Assembly (NCBI GenBank): GCA_001600695.1
Contig: BCKQ01000005.1
Coordinates: 570,593 to 634,592, forward strand
DNA: 64,000 nt
Direction of reading: 5' to 3'
Source: Ascoidea asiatica
Lineage: Eukaryota; Ascomycota; Saccharomycetes; Ascoideales; Ascoideaceae
Positions 41,323 to 52,237 of the stretch are shown piece by piece (the stretch's first letter is position 1; every line of letters begins with the position of its first letter). A program made the translations under genes and the position numbers. The notes beneath the pieces are model-generated. The model saw only the letters and a program-made list of their open reading frames with translations, ran no database searches and was not told the origin of the DNA.

Positions 41323-44300
41323 ATAAGCTTTAAACAATAATGTTTAGCTTTTGCCTATATGAAAAAGCCTTGATGAAACAAGCATATAAATCTTTGGTTG
41401 GAGTTGGTTAAAAGATCTAATCAAAATATTAAAAGAAGTAATACAAACAAAAATAAAATACAAGTAAAAAATATAAAATTTGATCAGCAATTTTTGAATT
41501 ATACGGATAAAAATAAATTTTTACTAACAAACTTTGCTATAAGCCTATTTGAATATAGTGAGTAGTTTCTTTTACTTTTTTTTTCCGAGTCTATTATTTT
41601 TATTTTATGATTATTTTCAAAGTAACGAAGAATGAATATCTTTATATAAGAGAATTTGATAATATTCTTTTGAAAATCAGAAGACTTAAAAAAGCAGGTT
41701 AAAAAACTAAAATTTGGAACAGTTGTAAAAAAAAAATGACAGGTGAGGAATTTGTAGAAAAATAATTGATGATATAAAGTATAGCTTCATATCACAACAG
41801 TAAAAAATCATGTTAATTAGCTTCTAACTTCCCGAGCCTGATAAACAAAATACAAGCATACTAAAATGTTGAAAACCTTCAATGTAAAGTTGTATCTTAT
41901 GATTGTTTTTGTTTATTAGGCAACAAACTAAATTCTAATTCACTTCATATAAAAAATTAAAAAAATTACAAAAAAATAAGAATTCCATGGGCTCTTAGTT
42001 AGAAAAGAGAAACGGATACAAGTTAAGCTTATTGGGCTTTTAGAAGTACTGGAGAAGTGACTGATAGTATTTTGTTTTGATCATAAGTTATTACCTTTAG
42101 TAAGAGAGAGCACTTAGGTAAATTTTGTACCGTATTAAAGTATTATTACTTATACTACGACGGTACAATAACTCAATTTAAAATAAATTTGAGTTAAGAA
42201 TAATGGCTAAATTGGAAAATAAAGAAAAAGGAAAGTCAACACAATTTCTTACCTTTAAGATCATAAAGTTAAATTTTGAATATAATAATTGAGTAGCCTG
42301 CTTAGGTCTTAGAATTTGAATTCTATGAGGAATATTTAAGCATATAAATGTTATTTGAAAATTATGAATATCAAAGCACTGTAGTTAAAGATAAAAAAAA
42401 CTGTTCAACAATACTGTAGTATTGTATGTGAGTAGTAATATTCTAGACAAATTGAGGTTCTGAAAATTCTTTACAGGTAGATGAATTTGACTTGAAGAAT
42501 TATGAGATTCTAAAACTCTCAAAACCAATAAATTTTTGGTGGTGTTTAAAAGTGAACCATTATTTCACCTGAAGTATTAAGCTATCTAAAGCTCTATGGT
42601 TTGTGTTATTGAAAATATATTACCTCGCCTAAGAGAAGAATATATTAACTTACATTACTACACTACCGTACGTTAGCGGAATTATTTCTTAATGATTGAA
42701 CTTTATGATAATGGTAAAAGTGTTTTTATGTACTCTGAGGTAAGACCAAAAGTATAAATAAAAACAAACACATGTATGCGTCTTCCCGCTTTTTTTTCAA
42801 TCGGTATTTCCCAACAGCAGTTCAAAGAGAGCAGACAAGAAGTGAAATCTATGAAACATCGAAAATTGGTACTGAAATGAAACATTTCCGCTTATCGTCT
42901 AATTGAATTTTAAAATTTTGAAATGGATCAACTAACTTAAAGATTACAACTATCAATATTTTCCTCTCCTTACTGAGGTTGAAGAACAAAAAAACAAGTA
43001 AAATCCTCATTAACCAAAACAGCTTCCTTCCGTTGTTTTATACTATTTTTTTGAAATAGAGTCCTAAAAACATATCTGTTGGGTAAAGCATACCGCAATT
43101 TTAGTTTAAAATTACATCATGTGCAGGTACTTAAACAGTGTTAAAAACTGTGGGGTGTATGTGCCATGCTGTCTAAGCAAGGTGGTCATTAATAAATGTA
43201 CTTCTCTATGCGTTCTATATAGATAGTCAAAAATCGGTTCTATGAAATGTTTTTATTATAACAGTAATTGAAAAAATTTAAACGCTCTCAATTTCGATTT
43301 CAATTGCAGTTTTAAATTGTTTTTAATTTCCAGTAATAAGAACCGTGGGAAGTTTCAGCAAATAACCAAACTGAGTTTTTTCAGGTTATGAGAATCTTTG
43401 AATCTGGTTTTGTATGATTTTTCAAGGAGTAATGTTTTTGAAATTGGAACGAGTCAATCTTTGTTAAATAAATTAATCTCCCCGATAAGTATGAATAAAA
43501 ATATCTGTACTGTATATTACGATATTGTATTTTAAAAAATACTGCTGAGTATGATAATAGATAAAATAAGGTAAAATAACACTAAAAATATCTTGAAGAT
43601 AAATTGATGCTATTTTTTATTTCAATAGTTTTCAATAATGATTTAATTTAAAAGCTAAACAGTAGTGAGGAATATAAAAATATTTTACTCATTGAAAATT
43701 CAAAAAAACAAAAAAGAGTATAAAGTCTCTTACCAACTGGCAGGAGAAATTTTGATTTTTTGAATGTTATGGATGTTTAAGGTAACTCTAACTTAAGTTG
43801 GTGAAGTAATTAAAGTAGTTAGCTATTAATGGCCAAATTCAATTACATAAGTTTCTAAGATGGGAAATATAAGATAAATAAAGTAATTTTGTAGCATTTG
43901 TAAGATATTGCTAATTTGATTTTACTATAGCCGACGAGAATACTTCACCGTAACTTTATATTTAGTGAATGAATTTGAATATCAATTTTGAGCTCAATGA
44001 GAGATAGATAAAAGCAAATCTTATATTTGCACTCTAGTGGTAAATGAATCTTTAGTTAACGTTGAAAATTTAAATGATTTCAAGTAATTTATGTAAAAGT
44101 GTGATTGAAACTAAGAATAGATTCACCAACGTTGTTGAAATCAAATTTTTCTGAACAGTTTCCTAATTTAATTTATCCGCTGTGTCTATAAATAATTTTG
44201 AAACAAGTTGTGATCTTTAATCTCTTTATCAGTCTATTAGAATCTTTATCTTTCTTTATCTTTACTGTAATTGTAGTATAATAATTAACTTTGTTTATCT

Positions 44301-44674
44301 ATCCATATACAGTACAAAATTATCTTTGCGTACATATATATTTTAAGTCCAATAATCTCAATCAAAAGTTCATTGAACTTTTGGGAGGGTGCATATAGTA
44401 AATTTTATTAAAGAACGATGACGATTAAACAGTTATCTATGCATGTTCGTTTATTAGTTTAACGAACAATAAGAACTCAGAATTATTAGTGTAACAAAAA
44501 ACAAAATTGCATAAATAAGTGGGACACTGTATTAAAATTGGCATGACTGTATTTTACCCAAGTATGCTTGCCTAAAACAATCACATGGAAGCATCATTGC
44601 ACGCTTTTTCTATTACTTGATAACGTGAAGTGAGAGCAAAACAAAGCGATGGCTATTCAAAATCAACAGTACAT

Positions 44675-44706
44675 GTGACTTAAAACACAGAAATGTTTTA
44701 AGTCAC
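44675..44706. other. Perfect 12-bp-stem hairpin with 8-nt loop
   Basis: GTGACTTAAAAC (44675-44686) and GTTTTAAGTCAC (44695-44706) are exact reverse complements around an 8-nt loop. ACAT elements flank both sides (ACAT before; GCACATGT after). It lies in the gene-free region and could be an RNA stem-loop or a dyad DNA site. Confidence 0.85.
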
Positions 44707-45962
44707 GCACATGTTTAATTAGGTAAGGTTATGATCAGCCAGTAATGCAATTACGCGATAAACTTCCTAATTTCTTATACTTTTATTATACTCTCTCTTA
44801 ATCAATATGATTTTTAACTTCTAAATTTCAAATTGCAAATTGTTCATAACAGCTAAATGTATACATAATTTTATGTTTAAAAAAAAAACTACTCGGGAAC
44901 AATATAATGTTTTAGGTTTTTAAACCAGTATTCATATTTTTCGCCTAAATAATTTAAGGTTTTTAGCTAAGGTATGCCCAGCATGAAAGCTGATGCTATG
45001 TTGATGTTTATTGAAGCACCAATTTTATGGATTTTTCAGGCAAATGAGCTGTTTATTATTGATTCGCAGTTTATAGCAATTTTTGGAAAATGAGTTAAAA
45101 AATAACGTTGATGAAGAAAAATAAAAAGTTTTAAATTAGTTTAGGTTTTGAACTTAATCTTTAAAACCTAACATTACATGTTTCCGCAAAAAACTAGCAT
45201 CAAGAATAGATCCGAAAATATGATATGGAGTAGTGTACGTAAAAGTCAATACAAAATTTACTTGCAACAATAATTTATTTCTTATTTATTCCTAATTTGC
45301 TAAAAAATTTGAGCAAAATTCATAAAATTCATAAAATCCAGAAAATTTACTCGAGCTGAAAATTTTTTTACATACATTTTGAGTTTTAAAGTAAAATTTG
45401 TGTAGGTTTCGTATGTTCACAAATCTCATATTACACAGTAAAGACTCGAGACTCGAGTCCATTATTTTTTTTGAATTGGTTGAGGAAATACAAATCAAAG
45501 GTTCATTAGCGTGATCTGTTACTAGTAGACCAGTAGTATTGTATTATAATAGTGAAGTATCGTAGTATTTATTCAATAATTTTATATTTTACCATAGATT
45601 TCTGGCAAAGTACAAATAAAAGTACAAATGAAGTGAATAAAGACTTTCATTTTGACTTTGGTTCAACTTGCTGAAAGTTAAATTAAATATTATTAATTAG
45701 TATCCAATTGCAAATTATCAATTGAATGTTCACCCACAAAAGCACTAAATATCTTATGTTTTCTAAAGAATTATTATTCTAGCCGAACCAATAAAAACCA
45801 TATTTTAATTACCTGGAATTTTAAAGAGGTATAAATTGACGAACAATATTGGTAGCTTCTGAGCCGATAAAGCTCCTGAGTTTTTTCAGTTAATTAAGTA
45901 ATTCTAAAAACAAAACCAATTTACAAATTCCTTTTTCCAACATTGAATTCAAGTTATTTGTA

Positions 45963-46018
45963 ATTCATATTCATATTCATATTCATATTCATATTCATAT
46001 TCATATATTCATATTCAT
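45963..46018. repeat. ATTCAT hexanucleotide array
   Basis: Seven consecutive ATTCAT units (45963-46004), then two more after an AT offset. A simple-sequence repeat. The same hexamer encodes the YSYSYSYS run of the deubiquitinase near 21735. Confidence 0.95.
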
Positions 46019-47069
46019 GCTTAGCTTATTTATGTTTAGTTTCTTCACATTTACATTAAATGATATTCTCTGATGATTGTGGTTCTAAGTACAATATTGT
46101 AGCCATATTACACCTTGTACCTCACTGCACTCGAATGAGCCAATGATCGTTCTTTTAGGCTATATTATACCACATTACACTACGCTACTGTTAACACTAC
46201 TGATGCTTTAACTGTAATTTTACTTGAAAAAGCAAAATCAAAATCAAAACAAAATCCAAAAACAGAAAATGTTTTGAATTTATTATTTAAATTCTCTTTA
46301 CACCCTAAAAGTTCTTCTATTACTGTAGCTACTGTAGTAGTGTATCATATATTTTAGATCTTTTTTATAGGCTATCAACCAATATTAGTTTCGTATTTTT
46401 ATAGATCTAAGTATACGTATTACAAATAATTTAAAATTGCAATTCAAATCCAAATACAAATTTTGATTTCAGTCTCAAATATCTTGAGTCAATAATTCTC
46501 ATTATTATGCTTTCACTTTTTTATTTTTTCTTTATATAAAACTATCTTCATTTCCAATTGAAATTAAAAACTTTAAGACAGTCCTCTCTTTTTTTTTTCT
46601 TGTTTTTTTGTTTTTTGATTTTTGATTTTTGATTTTTTTTGATTCTCTTGATTTGTTTTTAACTTTCATCAAAACTTTTTTTTCAGACAGCCTTACTTTA
46701 CTTAAGTTAAACTACAATTTAAAGGGTTAATAGAATAGAACTTCAGACATTTCATTCAACATCTTTGGAATTTTACTTTCTTAAAAAAACTTATTTTAAT
46801 TGATTTAAAATACTACCAACATTAGTAAACCTTTTGAAAACTCTTATTTATCTTTAATTTCTTAAGCAATTTATATATATAGACAAATATATATTTGTTT
46901 ATCTATACTGCTATAAATAGTATATTCATTATATCTTAGATCTGTCCCTAAAATTATAATTATAAATATATATATATATATATATATATAAATATACTAA
47001 TAATTTCCTTAAACCTATTTCACAATTTAACAATCAAAAGAAAAAAAAAATAAGCTTGATTTCTCCATT

Positions 47070-49754
47070 ATGTCTAACTATTTAAACAGGAAATCTGAAC
47101 AAATGGCTTTACAAACTTCATTACAGGAAAATTTAGACAATTTAAATAAAAAAAATGATTATATAACTCCAACTTCAACTCCAACTGATTCCTCAAAAGA
47201 TATAATCACTTTTCCTCAAAATAAGCTAAATTCTATTCAATATCCAAGACAATTGCCAACACCTTCTGCCGAAGAACTAAAATCTGCAAATCTGAATATT
47301 GATTCTCATAATTCATTCATTAAAGTTTCTTCTAATTCTTCTTCTCAAGGAACTTTGCAAATTCAACAGCAACAGCAACAACAAAATCAAGAAAATTTTC
47401 AAAATTTAGATACTTGTTATGTTTATCAATCTCAAGGATCTTCAAATAATAGGAAAAATTCTCAAAATTCAATAAGTCCAACATTTTTTTCCTCAATATC
47501 AAATGATTCAAATATTTCAAATATTTCAAATAATCGAAATTTTAGAGGTAATAAAACCTTAAATAAAAGCTCAAATCTAAAACTGGTTCAAAATCGAAAT
47601 CAATTTTCAAATTCACGTTTAAATAATAACAATAATAATAACAATAATAATAGCAATAATAGTAATAATAGTGATAATATTAATAATTTTAACAATAACA
47701 ATAATAGTAATAGTAACAACTTCAATTCAAATTCAAATTCCGTTTCCAATGGTAGAATTTCAAAACCTTCTCCAACAAATTCTTCATTAAATTCAAATGG
47801 TGCAAAAACTTTCATAAACAATAAATATAGAGCAAATACTTTAGAATCTTTAGTACCTATTCAAACAGCAAACAATGTAAACAAAATCAGAAATAATGCA
47901 AATAATATAAATATTAATAATAATAATGGAAATGGTAATAGTGGTAATAATGGTAATAATTGTAATATCAATAATACTTTGGATAATATGCAAAATATCA
48001 ATACTATCACAAATGGAAACAATAATGTCAACACTAATATCAATAATTTAGTCAATTTGAATTATATAGGCAGAATGAATAATGATAATAACAATGTGAG
48101 TGAAAACAAAGGAGGTTCTTTAACTAATGTATCGAATATTTTACCAAATCAAAATCAGCAATTATTTCCTCAAAATTGGACAATTCAAAATACAGTTTCT
48201 TCAAATAGATGGCTGCAACAACAGCAACAACAACAACAACAACAGCTGCAACAACAACAGTTTCAACAGTTTTCAAATGATTTTGGCTTTCAAAATAAGC
48301 ATATGTATACTAATTCCACTGGTTTCGTTACAGTTACTGGAAATAATAGACTAACAAGGCATAGTTATCCAAGTTTCATACCACGCAATCAGTCTAATCA
48401 ATCAGTTATTGTTCCAAGATTAGTTAGGACTTTAAATTTGCCAGTTGTTAAATATGGTAGTCCAGAAGATGTTCAAAGATATCCAAGAGTCCAATTGCAT
48501 ATTGCTGGTAATCTATCAGCAATGGAAAAAAATTGGACACCTGAAGAAGTAAAAGCTCAAAGAAGACTCGTTAAATTTGATTCTCAATTAAATGGTATTG
48601 AATTAACTGTTTCTTTTAAACCAATTACGTATAGTGAATATAAACCAAGAACTCCAGTGATTTCTTGTATTCACTGGAAAGATTCAAATAAGTATTATGT
48701 AACTTCGGTTGATTGTATTTCTGTTTTAGAGTATATTGTTAAATCAAAATTTGCTGTTGAAGAAAAAAATAGAATTAGAAGAAATTTACAAGGTTTGAAA
48801 CCTTTAACAATTCAAAGAGCAGCACCAAGTTATAGTGATTTCTTCAGTCAGATAATGGATTATCCAGCTCCAAGACCAAGAAATATTGAAAAAGATATAA
48901 AAGTTTTTCATTGGAATTCATTAAGTGATGCTTTAGGTAAAGTATTAAGTAAATATTGTTGCGACTTTGAAAATGGTGATCAGGTAGGTGGTTATGAATT
49001 GAATAATTTTAATAATTATAATAATATAGGTAATTTTAACAATGGAAACTATTATCCAGTGCCTACTTATAATCCCAATTATATTCCATCATTTGTATCA
49101 GTTCAACAACCTAATCCATTTCAACCCCAAAATATTTCAATTTTAAATCAAACTCAAAATCAACCACAATCAATAATTGGTAATGAAAACTCAACTCAAA
49201 ATCAATTACCGATGCAATCTCAACCTCAATCACAATCTCAAATATCAACCTTGGCACAAGGTCAAGGCCAAACTCAATTACAATCACAGGTTCAAAATCA
49301 ATATAATCAAAATTGGTCACAACAAAATCAATCACAAGCCCAGATACCTTCAAATTCCAACTTTAACTCTAATCAGATAAATTCTCAAAATCCTATTGTT
49401 CGAGCTAATTCCCAACCAAATTCCCATATACAGTCACCAAATCAAACTCAGCAGCAGCAGCAGCAACAGCAATTGAACCAACGCCAACAACAAAACAATC
49501 AAAATACAAGAAGGCAACTGGAAATTCAAAGGCAGCTATCAATCAAAAATTATAATTATACTGGACCTCAATCACTGGCTCAAGTTCGAAATAATCAACA
49601 AATTTTTCAATCAGAAGTAAAATATTCTAAAAAAATTAACAATAGTTCCAATCAATGGAGTTATAGATCAATCGATTCAAATCAAATTAAATCAGAATTA
49701 AAATCACCTTTAACGGTAACTAATTGCTCAAATGCAGGTAAATTTGATTTTTAA
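47070..49754 (+). CDS. Medusa-type (DUF7082) developmental transcription regulator, Q/N-rich
   Basis: 894 residues. The conserved block lies at about 447-635. It includes RYPRVQLHIAGNLSAME, RRLVKFDSQLNGIELTVSF, VISCIHWKDSNKYYVTSVDC, FAVEEKNRIRRNLQGLKPLT and FPAPRPRN-like YPAPRPRNIEKDIKVFHWNS ending LGKVLSKY. This corresponds closely to the core of Aspergillus MedA and its filamentous-fungal relatives (Acr1, Ren1), which regulate conidial development, adherence and biofilm. It is flanked by disordered sequence with polyglutamine (about 107-115, 380-397, 790-803) and many Asn tracts, giving a prion-like composition. A 5.7-kb gene-free region lies upstream. Nuclear location and a role in cell-type or filament control are inferred from the family. 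Confidence 0.8.
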   Translation: MSNYLNRKSEQMALQTSLQENLDNLNKKNDYITPTSTPTDSSKDIITFPQNKLNSIQYPRQLPTPSAEELKSANLNIDSHNSFIKVSSNSSSQGTLQIQQQQQQQNQENFQNLDTCYVYQSQGSSNNRKNSQNSISPTFFSSISNDSNISNISNNRNFRGNKTLNKSSNLKLVQNRNQFSNSRLNNNNNNNNNNSNNSNNSDNINNFNNNNNSNSNNFNSNSNSVSNGRISKPSPTNSSLNSNGAKTFINNKYRANTLESLVPIQTANNVNKIRNNANNININNNNGNGNSGNNGNNCNINNTLDNMQNINTITNGNNNVNTNINNLVNLNYIGRMNNDNNNVSENKGGSLTNVSNILPNQNQQLFPQNWTIQNTVSSNRWLQQQQQQQQQQLQQQQFQQFSNDFGFQNKHMYTNSTGFVTVTGNNRLTRHSYPSFIPRNQSNQSVIVPRLVRTLNLPVVKYGSPEDVQRYPRVQLHIAGNLSAMEKNWTPEEVKAQRRLVKFDSQLNGIELTVSFKPITYSEYKPRTPVISCIHWKDSNKYYVTSVDCISVLEYIVKSKFAVEEKNRIRRNLQGLKPLTIQRAAPSYSDFFSQIMDYPAPRPRNIEKDIKVFHWNSLSDALGKVLSKYCCDFENGDQVGGYELNNFNNYNNIGNFNNGNYYPVPTYNPNYIPSFVSVQQPNPFQPQNISILNQTQNQPQSIIGNENSTQNQLPMQSQPQSQSQISTLAQGQGQTQLQSQVQNQYNQNWSQQNQSQAQIPSNSNFNSNQINSQNPIVRANSQPNSHIQSPNQTQQQQQQQQLNQRQQQNNQNTRRQLEIQRQLSIKNYNYTGPQSLAQVRNNQQIFQSEVKYSKKINNSSNQWSYRSIDSNQIKSELKSPLTVTNCSNAGKFDF

Positions 49755-50665
49755 GTCAACATGTTTGAAAATTCCATTTTCTCACACAATTTTACTCTTT
49801 TTCCTTGGTTAAATTTTTTTTGTTATTCTTTAAGTTATTACTATACTCTTTTTTATCTGATATTTTGAAAAATTTGAAATTCTATTTTTTGTCTTAATGA
49901 ATTGACTTATTTTATGCAAGTAATTTTTTTTTTCTTTCATTTCATCTATTGTGTTTTTCTTTTATTTATTTTTATATTCATTCATTTTTATCTTTTATGT
50001 GCCTTATGCTTTGTGATCTATGCCTTTAAATAGTCTAAAAATATATTAAAATTCTTTTATTCATATCATACTTTGTATTGAAAAAATCAGTCAAAAAGAA
50101 ACTCAATCAAAAAAATCCAATTTCTATTTTCTCTTACTCCTTTTTTTATTTCCTTCATTTTTTTTCTGTCAAAATCATAATTCGTAATTTAAAACAGTCG
50201 TTTCTTATGTTTTCTTTCAAAATAAAAGCATATTCGCGATGTTTTGCTAGAACTCGTAAACCCTGTGTGAAAATAATGACCAAAATATAAAAATTAACTC
50301 TTTTTCTTTGATTGACTGTGGAATATCATTGAAAAAATGTTTTTTTTTTGAATTGAACAAAATGTTCATTAAAACTTTTCAAGCAGATGCAAATGAGATT
50401 TAATTAATCTTACATTGAGAGTATTTCCCGATAAATTACTTCCGGAAGTAGTCATGGTCACCTGATTTTTAACCATAATTTAGCCTCGGAATATCTAATC
50501 TGGCTTGAGTCTGGGTTTCAAATAACTCAAGGTCCAAGCTTTTGCCTACAAATCAAAGGCCTCGAAATAGAGAAATGCCTTTAAAAAAATTTTAATAAGT
50601 TGAATTTGATTGAAAATATCAAAATCTATCATCTACAGCTTCAGATTATTAAATTTCCTTTTTTT
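49755..50665. other. Intergenic region between the Medusa-type gene and AIM24
   Basis: The first 600 bp are T-rich 3' flank. A 14-bp perfect palindrome TACTTCCGGAAGTA lies at 50437-50450, about 220 bp before AIM24, in a short GC-richer patch (50430-50580). A 70-codon frame at 50078-50290 has no recognisable product. An in-frame ATG for AIM24 at 50600 is rejected in favour of 50666. Confidence 0.55.
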
Positions 50666-52162
50666 ATGACCATAAAGCTATTTAGATCCAGCTTGACTGG
50701 GGGTTTCAATTCAAGATTTGAAATCATTAGAAGATCTATAACTTTCATCCACTCTCCTTCAACTTCATCAATCGATAAGCTAGATTCAAATAATGAGATC
50801 GATAAATATGATAAAAGTAATATAAATTCAAGAAATTCTTTAATCAATGATGAGATTCCCAAATTCAAAGCCATTGGCTCTCCTCCTTCTTTGATTTCGG
50901 TTTTATTGCCTCCTTCAGTTCCAATTTATCTTCGAAAAGGATCTTTACTTGCCTTATATCCCAATTCAGAAAATACAGAGAATTTGAATTTCTCGAGTAA
51001 AATTACCAATGATGATCAAAATAAAGAAAAGACTGAAAATGAAAATAGTAATGATAATAAAAATGACAATACTTTTAGAAAATTTGATTTATCTTCAATT
51101 AATGGAGAGTTGCATTTTATTTCTCCAATTCGTCGATTTCTTTTAGGTGGATTTCCATCAATTTATCAACGCTTAGAATCTTCCATACCTTTTACAGCTT
51201 TAATTTCTTCGAACAGTAATAAAAGAAGAAGCAATAAATTTTTGAAATCTTTCAAAATCCTAAATCTAAACGGTACAAAAGATTGGGCTATTTTCCCAGA
51301 AGATTCTTTGCAGCTTTATTCTGGTAATTCATTAATAATTAAAAATCTATTGCTACCACGAAAAATTTCAAAAACTTTTGCAAAATATTTGGCTAATAAT
51401 AATAATAATAATAATAATTATGATAGTGTTCCAAATAAAAAAAATACAAAAATTGGCTTATTCAAATTCTTAAAACCTGGATATACATTTTTAACAGGGA
51501 GGGGAATTGTTGGTATAATTGGTAATGGAGAAATTTATAATGTAAATTTAAAAGCAGATGAAGAAATTTTAATCAATAAAGATAATTTATTAGCATTGAG
51601 TGTAAATGGTCCTAAAGATTTAAAGAACTTGATAGTTAGTGAAAATTTAATGAATAATAAGTTTTTGAATATTAAAAATGATACAATAAAAATTGAAAAA
51701 GCAAATATTTTGATTAATGAGCTATCAACTAAAAATAATAAAGTTTCATCTATTAATAATAAAAAAAATTATGAAAGTATTATAACTTCTATAAAGCTTA
51801 TAAGTCTAAATATTAAAAAAATTTCAAATATTTTATCTGCCAAATTTTATAATCTTATATCTGGTAACTCAGGTTATTTAAAGATTATTGGTCCAACTTC
51901 AATCTTAATTCAATCTAATTCTGGAAAAAAATTAAATTCAAGTAATTACTCAAATGATAGTAATTTATCAGTTGAGAAATTACAAGAAAAATTATTATTA
52001 AATAATTCTATTGATTTAATCAGTAGTGATGATAAAAGTATTAGAAAACCAGAAAATTATTTGAATTATGTTACCATTAAAAATGGAAAGGTCATATTTG
52101 AAAGTACTCCCGATTTTTCAGAAACTGTTAAGAGGATTGAAAACCTTAAAAAAAATAATTAA
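50666..52162 (+). CDS. AIM24: Mitochondrial Aim24-like protein
   Basis: 498 residues from the ATG at 50666. This start gives a typical Arg/Ser mitochondrial presequence (MTIKLFRSSLTGGFNSRFEI); an upstream ATG at 50600 would add 22 residues. Matches to S. cerevisiae Aim24 (394 residues) are collinear: FKILNLNGTKDWAIFPEDSL (Aim24: VLNLTGTKDWNVFGKDS), FLTGRGIVGIIGNGEIYNV (LNGRGNVLVCGGGLVYSI), and LKIIGPTSILIQS (MKIKGPRTILIQT). Aim24 is an inner-membrane protein that supports the MICOS complex and cristae architecture. Asn/Lys-rich insertions, including an Asn tract near 250, account for the extra length. It converges with EAF6, 75 bp away. Confidence 0.9.
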   Translation: MTIKLFRSSLTGGFNSRFEIIRRSITFIHSPSTSSIDKLDSNNEIDKYDKSNINSRNSLINDEIPKFKAIGSPPSLISVLLPPSVPIYLRKGSLLALYPNSENTENLNFSSKITNDDQNKEKTENENSNDNKNDNTFRKFDLSSINGELHFISPIRRFLLGGFPSIYQRLESSIPFTALISSNSNKRRSNKFLKSFKILNLNGTKDWAIFPEDSLQLYSGNSLIIKNLLLPRKISKTFAKYLANNNNNNNNYDSVPNKKNTKIGLFKFLKPGYTFLTGRGIVGIIGNGEIYNVNLKADEEILINKDNLLALSVNGPKDLKNLIVSENLMNNKFLNIKNDTIKIEKANILINELSTKNNKVSSINNKKNYESIITSIKLISLNIKKISNILSAKFYNLISGNSGYLKIIGPTSILIQSNSGKKLNSSNYSNDSNLSVEKLQEKLLLNNSIDLISSDDKSIRKPENYLNYVTIKNGKVIFESTPDFSETVKRIENLKKNN

Positions 52163-52237
52163 TTCAGATTTTCCTTTAGATAATTATAGTAAAATATTTT
52201 GTATATATTATAACCATTTGATTAAAATTTAATATAA

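Larger units (their letters stand above)
41323..47069. other. 5.7-kb gene-free region upstream of the Medusa-type regulator
   Basis: No open frame longer than about 68 codons and no RNA gene I recognise on either strand. Structured elements seen: 9-bp arms TTGTACCGT/ACGGTACAA (42125-42133, 42160-42168); an ACAATACT/AGTATTGT dyad near 42413; a 21-bp palindrome (44363-44383); a 12-bp-stem hairpin (44675-44706); an ATTCAT hexamer array (45963-46018); a TA run (46965-46990). Words of the TACTGTAG type recur. It may be an extended promoter or long leader of the gene at 47070, a centromere, or hold unannotated non-coding RNA. The sequence alone does not decide. Confidence 0.6.

Noticed and set aside
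50078..50290. 70-codon frame between the Medusa-type gene and AIM24
   Set aside because: No recognisable similarity, and compositionally like chance frames in AT-rich DNA.
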